Below are positions 1 through 7,462 of a stretch of DNA of 64,000 bases, in pieces; position 1 is the stretch's first letter; the number at the start of each line of letters is the position of its first letter. Position numbers and translations under genes: made by a program. Origin of the DNA: Halorubellus sp. JP-L1 (GTDB taxonomy: Archaea > Halobacteriota > Halobacteria > Halobacteriales > Natrialbaceae); assembly GCF_011440375.1 (NCBI RefSeq), contig NZ_JAAOIR010000001.1, positions 496,001 through 560,000 on the forward strand, written 5' to 3'. The notes under the pieces were generated by a model that did not search any database, was not told where the DNA came from, and was given only the letters and a program-made list of their open reading frames with translations.

Positions 1-6
1 GAGTGC

Positions 7-486
7 TCAGACAAGGTTGCTCACCACCGCGCCCTCGATGACGAATTCGTGCGGGTTCCCGCACTTCGGGCACTCCCAGCGGAATCCCGGGAGCGTGATC
101 CGTTCGCCGTACTCGTCGAGCGTAGCCGGTTCGTCGAGCTCGACTGTGTCCGTCCAGGCGCAGGATGGACTGGTGCACTCCGTCTCGACCTCGGTCTTCC
201 CGGCTATCTTCTCCAGCGGGTTCTGGTAGGTATCGCTTGCGGGCGTGCCGCCGTCGGTGCTGACACAGTGATCGGGCCAGGTAGCGCAGTCACCGCAGGG
301 GTCGTATCCCTTGTACCACGCTGCGCTCTTGTCCCATCCGACGACGGTCCGGTCGTCCAGGTGGTAACAGTCGCGGTCATCGTGGTAGTTCGCGCCGTTC
401 GGGGTGGCGAAAACTCTGGTCCCGTCGTGGTCCCCGGATGACGGCCACTCGCGTGAGATAGCGTCCGTCGTCTGCTCACTCGGCAT
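7..486 (-). CDS. Viral Cys-rich protein, 159 aa
   Basis: Function not recognised. The protein contains several Cys pairs (CGDC, then CTSPSC, then WECPKCGNPHEF near the C terminus) that look like one or two zinc ribbons. It is the last complete gene of a minus-strand operon starting near 4376. The start ATG overlaps the end of the 108-aa gene upstream by 11 bases. Such small zinc proteins are common in haloviral early regions; a nucleic-acid or protein-binding role is inference only. Confidence 0.7.
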   Translation of the reverse strand: MPSEQTTDAISREWPSSGDHDGTRVFATPNGANYHDDRDCYHLDDRTVVGWDKSAAWYKGYDPCGDCATWPDHCVSTDGGTPASDTYQNPLEKIAGKTEVETECTSPSCAWTDTVELDEPATLDEYGERITLPGFRWECPKCGNPHEFVIEGAVVSNLV

Positions 487-802
487 CGTGCTGTCCTCCG
501 TCGGCGTGGATTCGGGTGGCGCGCTCGCAGATGACGGGGTCCTTGAGGAGCTGCTGAGCGTCCCGGATCGTATTCGTGATGCCCTCGTGGGTGGCGAGCG
601 TGTCGGCCTCCTGGAGGAACTCGTCGGCCTCCTGGAGCCAGCGCTCGCGCGTGATAGGTGTCCCGCGCTCGCTGTCCGACAGGCACGCCAGCCGCGACCT
701 GGCGTGACAGAGTCGGAGACGGAGTCCCGGCTCGTGTGATTCTGGGCCCTGCATGGCGCCCTCGACGAGCTCCTGTGCGTGCTCGAATCGCTCGAGGGAC
801 AT
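476..802 (-). CDS. Small viral helical protein, 108 aa
   Basis: Not recognised. The predicted protein is mostly helical and charged, with Leu-rich heptad-like stretches around 'LQEADEFLQEADTL' and no membrane segment. I chose the ATG at 802, which overlaps the TGA of the upstream gene (ATGA style); a GTG one codon earlier is also possible. It sits in a tightly packed operon of small genes. Function unknown. Confidence 0.65.
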   Translation of the reverse strand: MSLERFEHAQELVEGAMQGPESHEPGLRLRLCHARSRLACLSDSERGTPITRERWLQEADEFLQEADTLATHEGITNTIRDAQQLLKDPVICERATRIHADGGQHDAE

Positions 803-948
803 CACGCCTCACCTCGGAGTGCGCGGACCTGCTGGAGGCGTCCCTTCGCGTCGTCGAGTGCGGTTTCGACGTCCTCGAGGTCGGCGTCGCCGGCGACGGC
901 GGTCTCGAGTGCGCGGTCGAGTTGGTCGCGGAAGTCTTCCGCGCTCAT
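802..948 (-). CDS. Very small acidic viral protein, 48 aa
   Basis: A 48-residue acidic, probably helical protein (starts MSAEDFRDQLDRALETAV). Start and stop codons overlap both neighbours, which is the strongest evidence that it is real. The composition (many Asp, Glu, Leu, Ala) suggests a short coiled coil. No family recognised. Confidence 0.6.
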   Translation of the reverse strand: MSAEDFRDQLDRALETAVAGDADLEDVETALDDAKGRLQQVRALRGEA

Positions 949-1052
949 GATCCACCTCGCTTCGACAGGATGGGGATGGTGAGGCCGAACTGGAACTGGA
1001 ACTGGATGCCGTCACCGGTTCGGGTGACGTCGACGAGGTCGGGGCCCGGCAT
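945..1052 (-). CDS. Tiny viral protein, 35 aa
   Basis: A 35-residue frame joined to both neighbours: its ATG overlaps the end of the 258-aa gene, and its TGA overlaps the next ATG. It contains an alternating 'QFQFQF' beta-like stretch and a basic end. Not recognised. Its reality rests on operon continuity. Confidence 0.5.
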   Translation of the reverse strand: MPGPDLVDVTRTGDGIQFQFQFGLTIPILSKRGGS

Positions 1053-1828
1053 CAGGCCTCACTCCCGTCTTCGTCAGCCCGATCTCGGCAGACGATGCAG
1101 AGACCGTCCTTGAGGCCGCGCTCTGGCTCGTTCCCGCAACGATCGCACGTCGGCCCCTCGGGGAGAGCAACGTGGGGAAGGACCTCCTCACGGAGCCAGC
1201 GCCCCCACGTCGCAGCCTGGGTGGCGCCGGCATACACGGCGACGTATCCGCTCTCGGTGATGGTGCCGCGGACGACCGTGCTGTTCCACGGGTAGACGAA
1301 TCCGAGCTGGACGACGTGACTCCCGCCAGAGGGTGGGTGGGCGGCGTCGTGGTAGTCGATGCTGACGTACCCGTTCTCGCTCGCCTGCTCTTCGCCGACC
1401 TGCCAGACGTCCGCGTCTTCGTCTTCGAGCGCACCAGCGAACGAGTTCAAGTCGATCACGGCACGCTCGATCCACGTATCCTTCGCGGCAGACAGGTGCT
1501 CCCAGAGGAACTCGCCGTCCGTACTGGAGACCGCGACGAACCCAGGGTCCGCGGTGAGGTCGGCGGTGAAGTCCACCGCGACTTCGCGTCGTGCCGGCTC
1601 GCTGGAGGTGAAGATGTCGATGATGTCACCGTCGCTGCTGACGGCGGTCTCGACGAACTGTTTCGTCGTGTCGACGTGTCCAGCGGCGGTACCTTCGTAG
1701 ATCTCGGTCTCTCCACTCAGATACGTGATTGCTTCGCTCGCGATGGTGACGCCACCGCCCTTCTTGCCGGTCGTGACGGCGGGCTCGTCGATGAGGTCGT
1801 CAGTGATACCGAGGATGCCTGCCTGCAT
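1052..1828 (-). CDS. Viral protein with C-terminal zinc ribbon, 258 aa; paralogue of the 8514-9218 product
   Basis: Function unknown. The core (about residues 60-225) resembles the 234-aa product encoded at 8514-9218. Both have a 'GFVAV...FLWEHL' type strand-helix, an 'IDLNSF'-like motif, then 'SGYVxxY' and an 'EEVLPH' motif near the end. This copy adds a C-terminal CxxC...CxxC zinc ribbon (CDRCG...CIVCRD). The start was chosen at 1828 because that ATG overlaps the upstream TGA. The paired paralogues at two provirus sites suggest a domain reused for two roles. Confidence 0.7.
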   Translation of the reverse strand: MQAGILGITDDLIDEPAVTTGKKGGGVTIASEAITYLSGETEIYEGTAAGHVDTTKQFVETAVSSDGDIIDIFTSSEPARREVAVDFTADLTADPGFVAVSSTDGEFLWEHLSAAKDTWIERAVIDLNSFAGALEDEDADVWQVGEEQASENGYVSIDYHDAAHPPSGGSHVVQLGFVYPWNSTVVRGTITESGYVAVYAGATQAATWGRWLREEVLPHVALPEGPTCDRCGNEPERGLKDGLCIVCRDRADEDGSEA

Positions 1829-2028
1829 CACGCCCACCCCCGGAGGTCGACGGTCGGACCACTCAACCACTCGCCGGCCTCGAGCGCCTCGACGGGGAAG
1901 TCGGGGTCGGAGTCAGTGGGCGTGAACATCGTGCGGCCGCCGGTCGTCGGATGCTCGCGGAGCTCTGGGATGTCGGGCGTCCTCTCGTCGCGCTCGAGGG
2001 TACGGCCGAGGACGAGTCCGAACGGCAT
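1828..2028 (-). CDS. Small viral protein, 66 aa
   Basis: Not recognised. This is an acidic protein ending 'GPTVDLRGWA'. Its ATG at 2028 overlaps the TGA of the 562-aa gene and its TGA overlaps the ATG of the 258-aa gene, so it is probably translationally coupled in the same operon. No membrane segment or Cys cluster is visible. Confidence 0.6.
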   Translation of the reverse strand: MPFGLVLGRTLERDERTPDIPELREHPTTGGRTMFTPTDSDPDFPVEALEAGEWLSGPTVDLRGWA

Positions 2029-3716
2029 CACGCACCACCTCCGGCGACTGCGTACTTCGCGTCCGTCTTCGCTTCTGGTTCGGGGAGGCCGTCGTACGCG
2101 CCGGCGAAGTAGGTGATGCGGCGGAGGTCGTCGAGGTCGCGTTCCCAGCCGATATCGTGAGCGAGCTCGCGGATCGAGTCGGCGTCGCCGGCGGCGACGT
2201 GGAAGCTGGCTTCGTCCATCCACGCGGGGATGTCGGCCTCGGCGGCGATCTCTTCGAACGTCATCTCGCCGGACTGGCGGGCTTCGGGAACGACCTGGTC
2301 GTGGACGGCTTCGAGGTCGGGCTTCCGTCCGCGCCAGTTGCCGAGCTGAACGGTGTTCCCGATGATGCTGAAGAGCGCATGCTTGTCCTTGAGCTGGAGT
2401 GAGTCGGGGTCTCGGTCGTCGAGCTTGGCGGCGATGTCGCGCGCGACGCGATGCGTCACCGTGCCCGAGTCGTTCTCGGGCGGTGCGACGCCGAGCGCCA
2501 GACAGACGTCGTCGAGGATCTCCTCCTTCGGAGCGTACATCGTGGACTCCGGGGCGTCTGAGTCGTCGGTCTCCTCGGATTCGTGTTCAGCGGACTCGGT
2601 GGTGTCAGACGTCGCTTCGTCCGCGTCTTCTCCACTTGCAACCGTGGGGTCCCTTCCCTCGGCGGTGTCCTCGACATTGTCCTCCTCGCTGGAGTCGTCC
2701 TGGAGAGCGTCGAGGATGATCTGGGCGTCGTCCTTGAGTGGGGCGCCGCTCCGTGAGCTGTCGAGATCGAGTGTGTCGTGGATGGCCCCGATGACGTCGT
2801 CCTTCGTGTCGGCGTCCTCGCGGTCGACGTCGAGCCTGTCGGCGAGCGTCTCCCAGGTACCCTTGGTCCAGTTGACGCACGGGCTGGACTCCTCGACGCC
2901 GAGCTCGTCGATGATGTCCGCGACGATCTCAGGCTTCGTCCGCTCGCCCTCAGCTTCCGCCTCGGGCGTGCTCGAGACGGAGTCGTCGTCAGCTTCTCCA
3001 GCGTCGCTGTCGTGGGTGGGGGTGTTGTCGACGGTCTCGAGACCATCAAGTTCCTCGTCGACGGTGTCGATCTCGAGGTCGCCACGGTCCTCGGTGCTCC
3101 GTTCCTCGACGGTGGCGTCGTCGATCGCCTCTTCGACATCTTCGTCCGTGGGGCCGTCGACGGGGGTGTCCGCGGTCTCGGCGCCGGGGTTGATGTCGTC
3201 GAGGGGGTCGCTGGTGGCGTCGTCGAGGCGCTGGTCGAGGTGGTCGCAGCGCTTCGAGATCGCATCGACGTGTGCTTCCAGGCCCTGGATGCTGGACTCG
3301 ATGTCCCGGAGACGATCGGCCTCGTGCCCGGTATCGAGGTCGTCGAGGCGCTCCTCGAGGTCGAGGACGTCCTCGTGGAGGGTGTCGAGTCCGGAGTCGA
3401 GTTCGGCGACGTAGTCATCGAGGAAGTCCACAGCCTCCTCGGGCGTCACGGGACTGGGGACAATCTTGTTGACGAGCCCGCGCTCCTGGGCGCTCGGGAT
3501 TGGGTCGACGACGTCCTGAAGGCCGCCGGCGGGGACGACGACGTCGAGGTAGACGGGCGTGCCGTCGGTGTCGGACTCGTTGCTGATGGAGGCCTCGCGG
3601 AGCTGGATGCCGCGGTCGGCGAGCAGCTCCAGGAGTGCGACCTGGCGCTGGCGTGCTTCGAGGTCGTCGCGAGCGCGACCGAGCGGCGAATACTCCGGGG
3701 AAGAGTCGGTCGACAT
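2028..3716 (-). CDS. Large acidic coiled-coil viral protein, 562 aa
   Basis: Function unknown. The N-terminal ~100 residues look folded. Residues ~105-175 have strong coiled-coil character (repeated 'LDxLxxDVLDLEERLDDL'-type heptads). A long, very Asp/Glu-rich middle (about 180-420) probably is disordered and contains two SAP/HeH-like helical patches. The last ~130 residues look globular, with 'MTFEEIAAEADIPAWMD' possibly a helix-turn-helix. I chose the ATG at 3716, just after the stop of the upstream 75-aa gene; an in-frame start 12 bases earlier is possible. The length and coiled coil suggest a scaffold or DNA-associated role, but this is inference. Confidence 0.7.
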   Translation of the reverse strand: MSTDSSPEYSPLGRARDDLEARQRQVALLELLADRGIQLREASISNESDTDGTPVYLDVVVPAGGLQDVVDPIPSAQERGLVNKIVPSPVTPEEAVDFLDDYVAELDSGLDTLHEDVLDLEERLDDLDTGHEADRLRDIESSIQGLEAHVDAISKRCDHLDQRLDDATSDPLDDINPGAETADTPVDGPTDEDVEEAIDDATVEERSTEDRGDLEIDTVDEELDGLETVDNTPTHDSDAGEADDDSVSSTPEAEAEGERTKPEIVADIIDELGVEESSPCVNWTKGTWETLADRLDVDREDADTKDDVIGAIHDTLDLDSSRSGAPLKDDAQIILDALQDDSSEEDNVEDTAEGRDPTVASGEDADEATSDTTESAEHESEETDDSDAPESTMYAPKEEILDDVCLALGVAPPENDSGTVTHRVARDIAAKLDDRDPDSLQLKDKHALFSIIGNTVQLGNWRGRKPDLEAVHDQVVPEARQSGEMTFEEIAAEADIPAWMDEASFHVAAGDADSIRELAHDIGWERDLDDLRRITYFAGAYDGLPEPEAKTDAKYAVAGGGA

Positions 3717-3718
3717 CG

Positions 3719-3946
3719 CTACCACCACCCCTCGTCTTCGAGGTGTTTCGTGTACGTGTTGATGCCACGGACGCGGTCGGCGGGCCAGACGTCGAGCTGA
3801 TAGCCCTGCTTATTGATGCAGTGGACGAACCGGCCGTGGAACTCGATTCGGTCGTATACGCGCACGTCGTCGAAGCCTTCGATCTCGACCTCGCCACCGT
3901 TCGGTAAAATTGAACGGTCCTGGTGGTTGCCGAATTGCTCGGACAT
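3719..3946 (-). CDS. Small viral protein, 75 aa
   Basis: A 75-residue protein rich in beta-like segments (VEIEGFDDVRVYDRIEFHGRF...), without Cys clusters or membrane segments. The start overlaps the PadR stop (ATGA) and the stop lies two bases before the next ATG. Not recognised. Being directly co-transcribed with a PadR-type regulator places it in the early part of this operon. Confidence 0.65.
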   Translation of the reverse strand: MSEQFGNHQDRSILPNGGEVEIEGFDDVRVYDRIEFHGRFVHCINKQGYQLDVWPADRVRGINTYTKHLEDEGWW

Positions 3947-4281
3947 CAGGCGTCACCTCCGGCGCCGTCGATCTGGTCGTGCATCCAGTCGAGTTCGTCC
4001 TCGATGACGCCGTACCCGCGCGTGGTGAGTTCGTACTGGTTCGTCCGGCGGTCGAGCTCGCTCTTCTCGAGGAGGTCGGCGTCGACGAGCTGGTCGAGGT
4101 TCGGGTAGAGCCGGCCGTGGTTGACCTCCTTGCCGTAGTACTCCTCGAGGGCGCGCTTGATACCGAGTCCGTAGTCGGGGTCCTCGTGGAGGACCAGGAG
4201 GATTCGCGTCTGGAACTTCGTGAGATCCGCGCCGGTCGGGCTGGGGCCGGGGTCGGCGCCGCCTCTGGTGTCGGCGCTCAT
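3946..4281 (-). CDS. PadR-family winged-helix transcriptional regulator
   Basis: A 111-residue winged-helix protein. Residues ~20-105 match the PadR pattern: 'LTKFQTRILLVLHEDPDYGLGIKRALEEYYG', then 'NHGRLYPNLDQLVDADLLEKSE', then a wing with 'RRTNQYELTTRGYGVIEDELDW'. PadR proteins usually bind operators near their own genes. It heads the leftward operon, and a divergent PhiH1-type repressor gene lies about 350 bases away, so it is a likely partner in the lysogeny switch. The basic/Pro-rich first 18 residues are not part of the fold. Family assignment is secure; targets are inferred. Confidence 0.9.
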   Translation of the reverse strand: MSADTRGGADPGPSPTGADLTKFQTRILLVLHEDPDYGLGIKRALEEYYGKEVNHGRLYPNLDQLVDADLLEKSELDRRTNQYELTTRGYGVIEDELDWMHDQIDGAGGDA

Positions 4282-4376
4282 GCGCCCGCACCTCCGGGAA
4301 GCGGCTGGTTACTGGACTGTGATACTGCTCGGGTCGTGGCCTGAATCTTAAGTAGGCCGTGGACGTTCGTTGACAT
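4278..4376 (-). CDS. Leader peptide-sized ORF upstream of PadR, 32 aa
   Basis: A 32-residue frame (MSTNVHGLLKIQATTRAVSQ...) whose TGA overlaps the PadR ATG. The coupling and position at the head of the operon suggest a translated leader. No family recognised, and coding status is uncertain because it is so short. Confidence 0.45.
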   Translation of the reverse strand: MSTNVHGLLKIQATTRAVSQSSNQPLPGGAGA

Positions 4377-4627
4377 GGCTTCTCGTTCGCGCGTCCCAGA
4401 TCGGGACGACAGGGTGGGAAGCCACGCCGCGGGTGTTGGCGCACCCGGGGCATCTTTCGTTCTACCCCCATAGCGGCGCGTTGCGTGGCTTCCACCTGTA
4501 TGGTTACCCCCCAGGCACAAATAAGTTACCCAGCGGGTAGGTAGCGTTTACTGACGCACGGTGCTGGTTCCAGTAGGAGAAGGATAAAGTCCCGATGGGT
4601 CATATTGGTGCTCGTTACACGGGAATT
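4377..4627. promoter_or_regulatory. Divergent lysogeny control region with repeated operator-like motifs
   Basis: This is the divergent gap between the leftward PadR operon and the rightward repressor gene. It holds an inverted pair of a GTGGAAGCCACGC-type motif: one arm with an extra G at 4414-4427, the exact reverse complement at 4483-4495. It also holds GTTACCCC at 4503-4510 and a TACCC-AGC-GGGTA palindrome at 4527-4539. The exact 13-mer occurs again at 35282-35294 and a shortened form near 34572. Likely promoters and operators for both directions; which regulator binds which motif is unknown. Confidence 0.6.
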
Positions 4628-4930
4628 ATGAGTACTGCCCACCCAGCAACCGATGACATGCGTCAGTCCGCGGACTGGATGACCAAAGCCGACGACCGTA
4701 TACTGGAGTCGATTCGCGATGATGGCAATCTGACTCCGAAAGCGGTTAGCCGGGAAGGCATGGTCCCGCGGGTTGACATCGGGCGCAAGTGGGCAGGTCA
4801 ACGGTGCAGGAAACTCGCCGAGTATGGACTCCTCTACATGGTCGACGAAGGCTTGTACGGAATCACCGAGCAGGGCGAGGCCTATCTCGATGAGGAGCTG
4901 GACGCGTCGACCCTGGAGCCCGAGTCCTGA
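4628..4930 (+). CDS. PhiH1 repressor-like winged-helix protein
   Basis: A 100-residue winged-helix protein of the haloarchaeal PhiH1 repressor type: 'SADWMTKADDRILESIRDDGNLTPKAVSREG', then 'GRKWAGQRCRKLAEYGLLYMVDEGLYGITEQGEAYLDEEL'. The ATG at 4628 follows a short AT-richer stretch suited to a leaderless start. It is the only rightward gene in this region, is divergent from the PadR operon, and ends four bases before the end of the convergent 127-aa gene. This is the expected place for the lysogeny repressor. Family match confident; role inferred from context. Confidence 0.85.
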   Translation: MSTAHPATDDMRQSADWMTKADDRILESIRDDGNLTPKAVSREGMVPRVDIGRKWAGQRCRKLAEYGLLYMVDEGLYGITEQGEAYLDEELDASTLEPES

Positions 4931-4933
4931 CAT

Positions 4934-5317
4934 CTATTCGTTCTGGCCCGTGGTCAGTTCTCGCCAGTCCATCGTCCGATCGATCGACAGATCCGTGAGC
5001 AACGTCGCCACCCACGGCGGGACACCCGGCCGATAGTTCCCCTGCGATGTGACGCGAGCGCTCTCTCGCGCAACCTCAATCGTCCAGGAGTCCCGCAGCG
5101 TCCGCACCCGCACCGCGAGTTGGTCGCCACGCTGATTGACCTCCACGCGCACGCGCTCCACATCACACGCCGTCGGAAGCTGGCGCTCGTCGAGCTCGCG
5201 CGCTCGCGCCGGCCGCAACCGCACACCCGAGAACCCCTTCTTGGAGTCCTCGTCCTGCTCTTCCGGGCCCGCTATGAGCTCCTGGCGATGAGACCGCGAA
5301 TCGTCGGACTCGGACAT
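4934..5317 (-). CDS. Viral protein, 127 aa (tandem paralogue of next gene)
   Basis: Not recognised. It resembles the adjacent 126-aa product: both have 'xxxVRVRxxxxSWxxxV' followed by a segment ending 'WVAxLLxxLxxDRxxDWxxLT'. The ATG at 5317 overlaps the upstream TGA. The two genes are therefore a tandem duplication. The beta-rich middle and short C-terminal helical part suggest a small globular protein. It converges on the repressor gene. Confidence 0.65.
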   Translation of the reverse strand: MSESDDSRSHRQELIAGPEEQDEDSKKGFSGVRLRPARARELDERQLPTACDVERVRVEVNQRGDQLAVRVRTLRDSWTIEVARESARVTSQGNYRPGVPPWVATLLTDLSIDRTMDWRELTTGQNE

Positions 5318-5697
5318 CACGCCCCACCCCCGCTGGTGAGCGCCAGCCAGTCGAACGATCGGTCCGTCGACGCGAGCTCCGCGACAATGAGCGCGCACGC
5401 GACCCACTCCGCGAGCGGCTGGTCCTCGTACCCGCCGGGGTCCTGGATCCACGCGTCCTCAAGGCCGCCGTCATGCGCGCCCGGCCCAATCGGAACCTGA
5501 ACCTCCCAGGACTCGAACGCCGAGCGGACGCGCACCCGGAACACGTGCTCGTCCTCCTGACTCTCGACACTCACCCAGTCGTACGGGCACCCACTGGGGA
5601 GGTCGCGCCCGCTGAGCGTCTCAGTGTCGGCCGCCGCAGCGAGCGGCAGCCCTGCCAATCCATCGCGCTGCTGTCGACGTCGTGGTGCAGTTCCCAT
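5317..5697 (-). CDS. Viral protein, 126 aa (tandem paralogue)
   Basis: The upstream copy of the tandem pair; it has 'HVFRVRVRSAFESWEVQVPIG' and 'AEWVACALIVAELASTDRSFDWLALT', matching the shape of the 127-aa neighbour. Start chosen at the ATG at 5697, because upstream sequence has no coding character. It is the first gene of a two-gene leftward unit; the GTTACCCCAC inverted repeat lies about 110 bases upstream. Function unknown. Confidence 0.65.
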   Translation of the reverse strand: MGTAPRRRQQRDGLAGLPLAAAADTETLSGRDLPSGCPYDWVSVESQEDEHVFRVRVRSAFESWEVQVPIGPGAHDGGLEDAWIQDPGGYEDQPLAEWVACALIVAELASTDRSFDWLALTSGGGA

Positions 5698-6106
5698 TGC
5701 AACCGGAGTGTTGCGTGGCGACCACTTAGCCCGTTCAGGGGGTATGCGAACCATGCGAACCACCGAAACAAGACGTGAAACGGCGTCTCGAGGTGGATTC
5801 AAATAATTGTTACCCCACGGGCGAGAGTGTTCGAACGAGTGGGGTAACTCTGGTGCCAGCGCAAGATTTTTGCCGTTCGGTTGAGAACTCTGGGTTGCAC
5901 CTGGGCCTACCCATGGTGCACAGCTGTATGTCACTCGATATTGTATCCTCTCGATAAGGTGAGATCGAGTGTCTGACAGTTGTCAGCCTGCGTAGGCCGG
6001 TGGCTTGCAACCTCCGAAACAGGTTGCCAGCCTCATGTCTTGCTATGGAAGATTCACAGATAGCGGTAAGTCAGAGCGGATGAGTAGGGGCCGGTGGCCC
6101 GGCCTC
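5698..6106. other. 409-base intergenic region with inverted repeats and origin-like repeats
   Basis: I see no convincing gene here. The stretch holds the GTTACCCCAC inverted repeat (5809-5848), a CTGACA-GT-TGTCAG palindrome (5973-5986) and the first copy of the GTTGCCAGCCTCATG repeat (6023-6044). It is the probable promoter region of the leftward 126/127-aa genes and part of a candidate replication origin. Confidence 0.5.
5809..5848. promoter_or_regulatory. Perfect 10-base inverted repeat GTTACCCCAC / GTGGGGTAAC
   Basis: Arms at 5809-5818 and 5839-5848 are exact reverse complements separated by 20 bases, two helical turns between arms. The GTTACCCC core also occurs at 4503-4510 beside the repressor. 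It lies upstream of the leftward 126-aa gene. A dimeric-regulator operator is the most likely reading. Confidence 0.55.
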
Positions 6107-6261
6107 CTACTGCACAGTCGTCCCGAACATCGACCCGATCGAGAGCGCCACAAGGGGCTCGCCCATCGGATGGCCGACGACTGCGAGAATCGTTCCAACC
6201 ACCAACACCAGACGGGTGTTGGTCATCGTGTCTGATTCTGTTGTCAGCCTCATGTCTTGCT
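5973..6261. repeat. Direct repeats and palindrome next to orc1/cdc6: candidate viral origin
   Basis: Two 22-base direct repeats (6023-6044 and 6240-6261) differ at one base; both contain GTTGYCAGCCTCATGTC. A third partial copy (TTGTCAGCCTG, 5981-5991) forms half of a CTGACA-GT-TGTCAG palindrome at 5973-5986. The cluster lies about 110 bases beyond the 3' end of the Orc1/Cdc6 gene. Archaeal origins typically sit beside their Orc gene with repeated binding boxes. No match to the haloarchaeal chromosomal ORB sequence is claimed. Confidence 0.45.
6107..6253 (-). CDS. Small single-span membrane protein, 48 aa
   Basis: A 48-residue frame with a hydrophobic stretch 'TRLVLVVGTILAVVGHP' and a second weaker one near the C terminus ('LVALSIGSMFG'). 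The start at 6253 lies inside one of the 22-base repeats; a second ATG at 6226 would give 39 residues. No Cys and no known family. It could be a small viral membrane protein, or chance coding over an origin region. Confidence 0.45.
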   Translation of the reverse strand: MRLTTESDTMTNTRLVLVVGTILAVVGHPMGEPLVALSIGSMFGTTVQ

Positions 6262-6373
6262 TTAATACGAGACCACCCAGCTCGGCGGCCCCGGGCTTTC
6301 GCCACCCAATACGACAGATGCCACCTACAAAACAGTTCTCAACTCTTCGGTATGTCACCCCTCAGCACAAATC

Positions 6374-7381
6374 TTAAGTACTCCGTTGGTACCACGCCTT
6401 CCCGCCGCCCTCGTGAACGCTCCCGACCAGGCCGTACTCCTCGAGCTTCCCCAGATGCTTCATCACGGTCCGCCGCGCCATCGGATCCGCAACCCGACTC
6501 TGGTACTCACCCACCAACGCCTCCGTCAGCACACGCCCCTGCTCAACGATCACGTCATACAGCGCGCGCTGGTGGTCGTTGATCCGCTCCAAGTGCTCGG
6601 CGCGCACCAATTCGTGCGCCTCTAATACTGCGTCCTCGACGTCTACCGCAGCCACCTCGCCCCGATCGGCGTTGATCGCGCTCTCAGCGGCGACCCGCAG
6701 CGCCGCGATCGCGATGCGAGCGTCACCGTTCGCCGCCTGCGCCAGCTCATCCAGGACACCCTCCGGGACGTCCCCGCGGTCGATGCCGTACTCGGCGCGG
6801 CGTGCGAGGATCTCCACGAGTTCCGCTGTTGCGTAGTTCTCGAAGTCCAGGCGGTGCGCGGCGGCGAACCGCGATCGGATGCGGTCGTCGACGCCCTGGA
6901 GGAGCGCGCCCTCCGTGTTTGCGATCGCGATCACGCCCGTCCGCGGCGCATCAACGAGATCGTAGAGCACGCCCGGCTCCTGGAGCTGGTCGGCCTCGTC
7001 GAGGATCACGATCCGAGGCTCGCCGGGGTCGTCGTCGAGGCGCTGCTGGAGCTCCGCGACTGGCGTCGACGACGCATGCACGGCCTTGGGGTGCGTGTCG
7101 TCGACGACCTCGAGGAGGACGTCACGCTTCGACGAGTAACGCCAGCAGTTCACGAACGCCGAAGTGATGCTCGCTCGCTCCTGAGCCTGCCGGAGCGATA
7201 CCTGGGCGGTCATCGTCTTCCCGACACCAGAGGGACCGAGCAGGTAGATGGATGACGGCGTGCCGCCCTCTTCGGCACGACTGAGGAGCTGGCGGAGGGT
7301 CGCGAGTTCGTCGCTTCGGTGGACGACGAGCTCCTGTCGCGGGATCTCGCGGTGGTCGAGGACGCGCGAGTCGATCTGCAT
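6374..7381 (-). CDS. Orc1/Cdc6-type replication initiator (viral)
   Basis: A 335-residue AAA+ protein. Walker A 'GPSGVGKT' spans residues 49-56 and Walker B 'IVILDEAD' about 124-131. A sensor-1-like 'IAIANTEG' and a sensor-2 region 'GDARIAIAALRVAAE' follow, and the C-terminal ~80 residues form the winged-helix DNA-binding domain of Orc1/Cdc6 ('LYDVIVEQG...PMARRTVMKHLGKLEEYGLVGS'). It is shorter than chromosomal Orc1/Cdc6 (about 370-410). It should load replicative helicase at the viral origin; repeats just downstream support that. The gene is monocistronic, with a TATA-like AT stretch upstream. Confidence 0.92.
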   Translation of the reverse strand: MQIDSRVLDHREIPRQELVVHRSDELATLRQLLSRAEEGGTPSSIYLLGPSGVGKTMTAQVSLRQAQERASITSAFVNCWRYSSKRDVLLEVVDDTHPKAVHASSTPVAELQQRLDDDPGEPRIVILDEADQLQEPGVLYDLVDAPRTGVIAIANTEGALLQGVDDRIRSRFAAAHRLDFENYATAELVEILARRAEYGIDRGDVPEGVLDELAQAANGDARIAIAALRVAAESAINADRGEVAAVDVEDAVLEAHELVRAEHLERINDHQRALYDVIVEQGRVLTEALVGEYQSRVADPMARRTVMKHLGKLEEYGLVGSVHEGGGKAWYQRST

Positions 7382-7462
7382 ACCGAGGGTGTCACCGTGT
7401 GATGGTATAAGCCCAGTGGGGGGTGTGCGAACCGTGCAGAGGTGTGCAAAAGGTAGAGTTTG

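Noticed and set aside
2353-3414. Long open frame on the plus strand opposite the 562-aa gene
   Set aside because: Very high Ser/Arg content and no conserved pattern; typical antisense of a GC-rich acidic gene.
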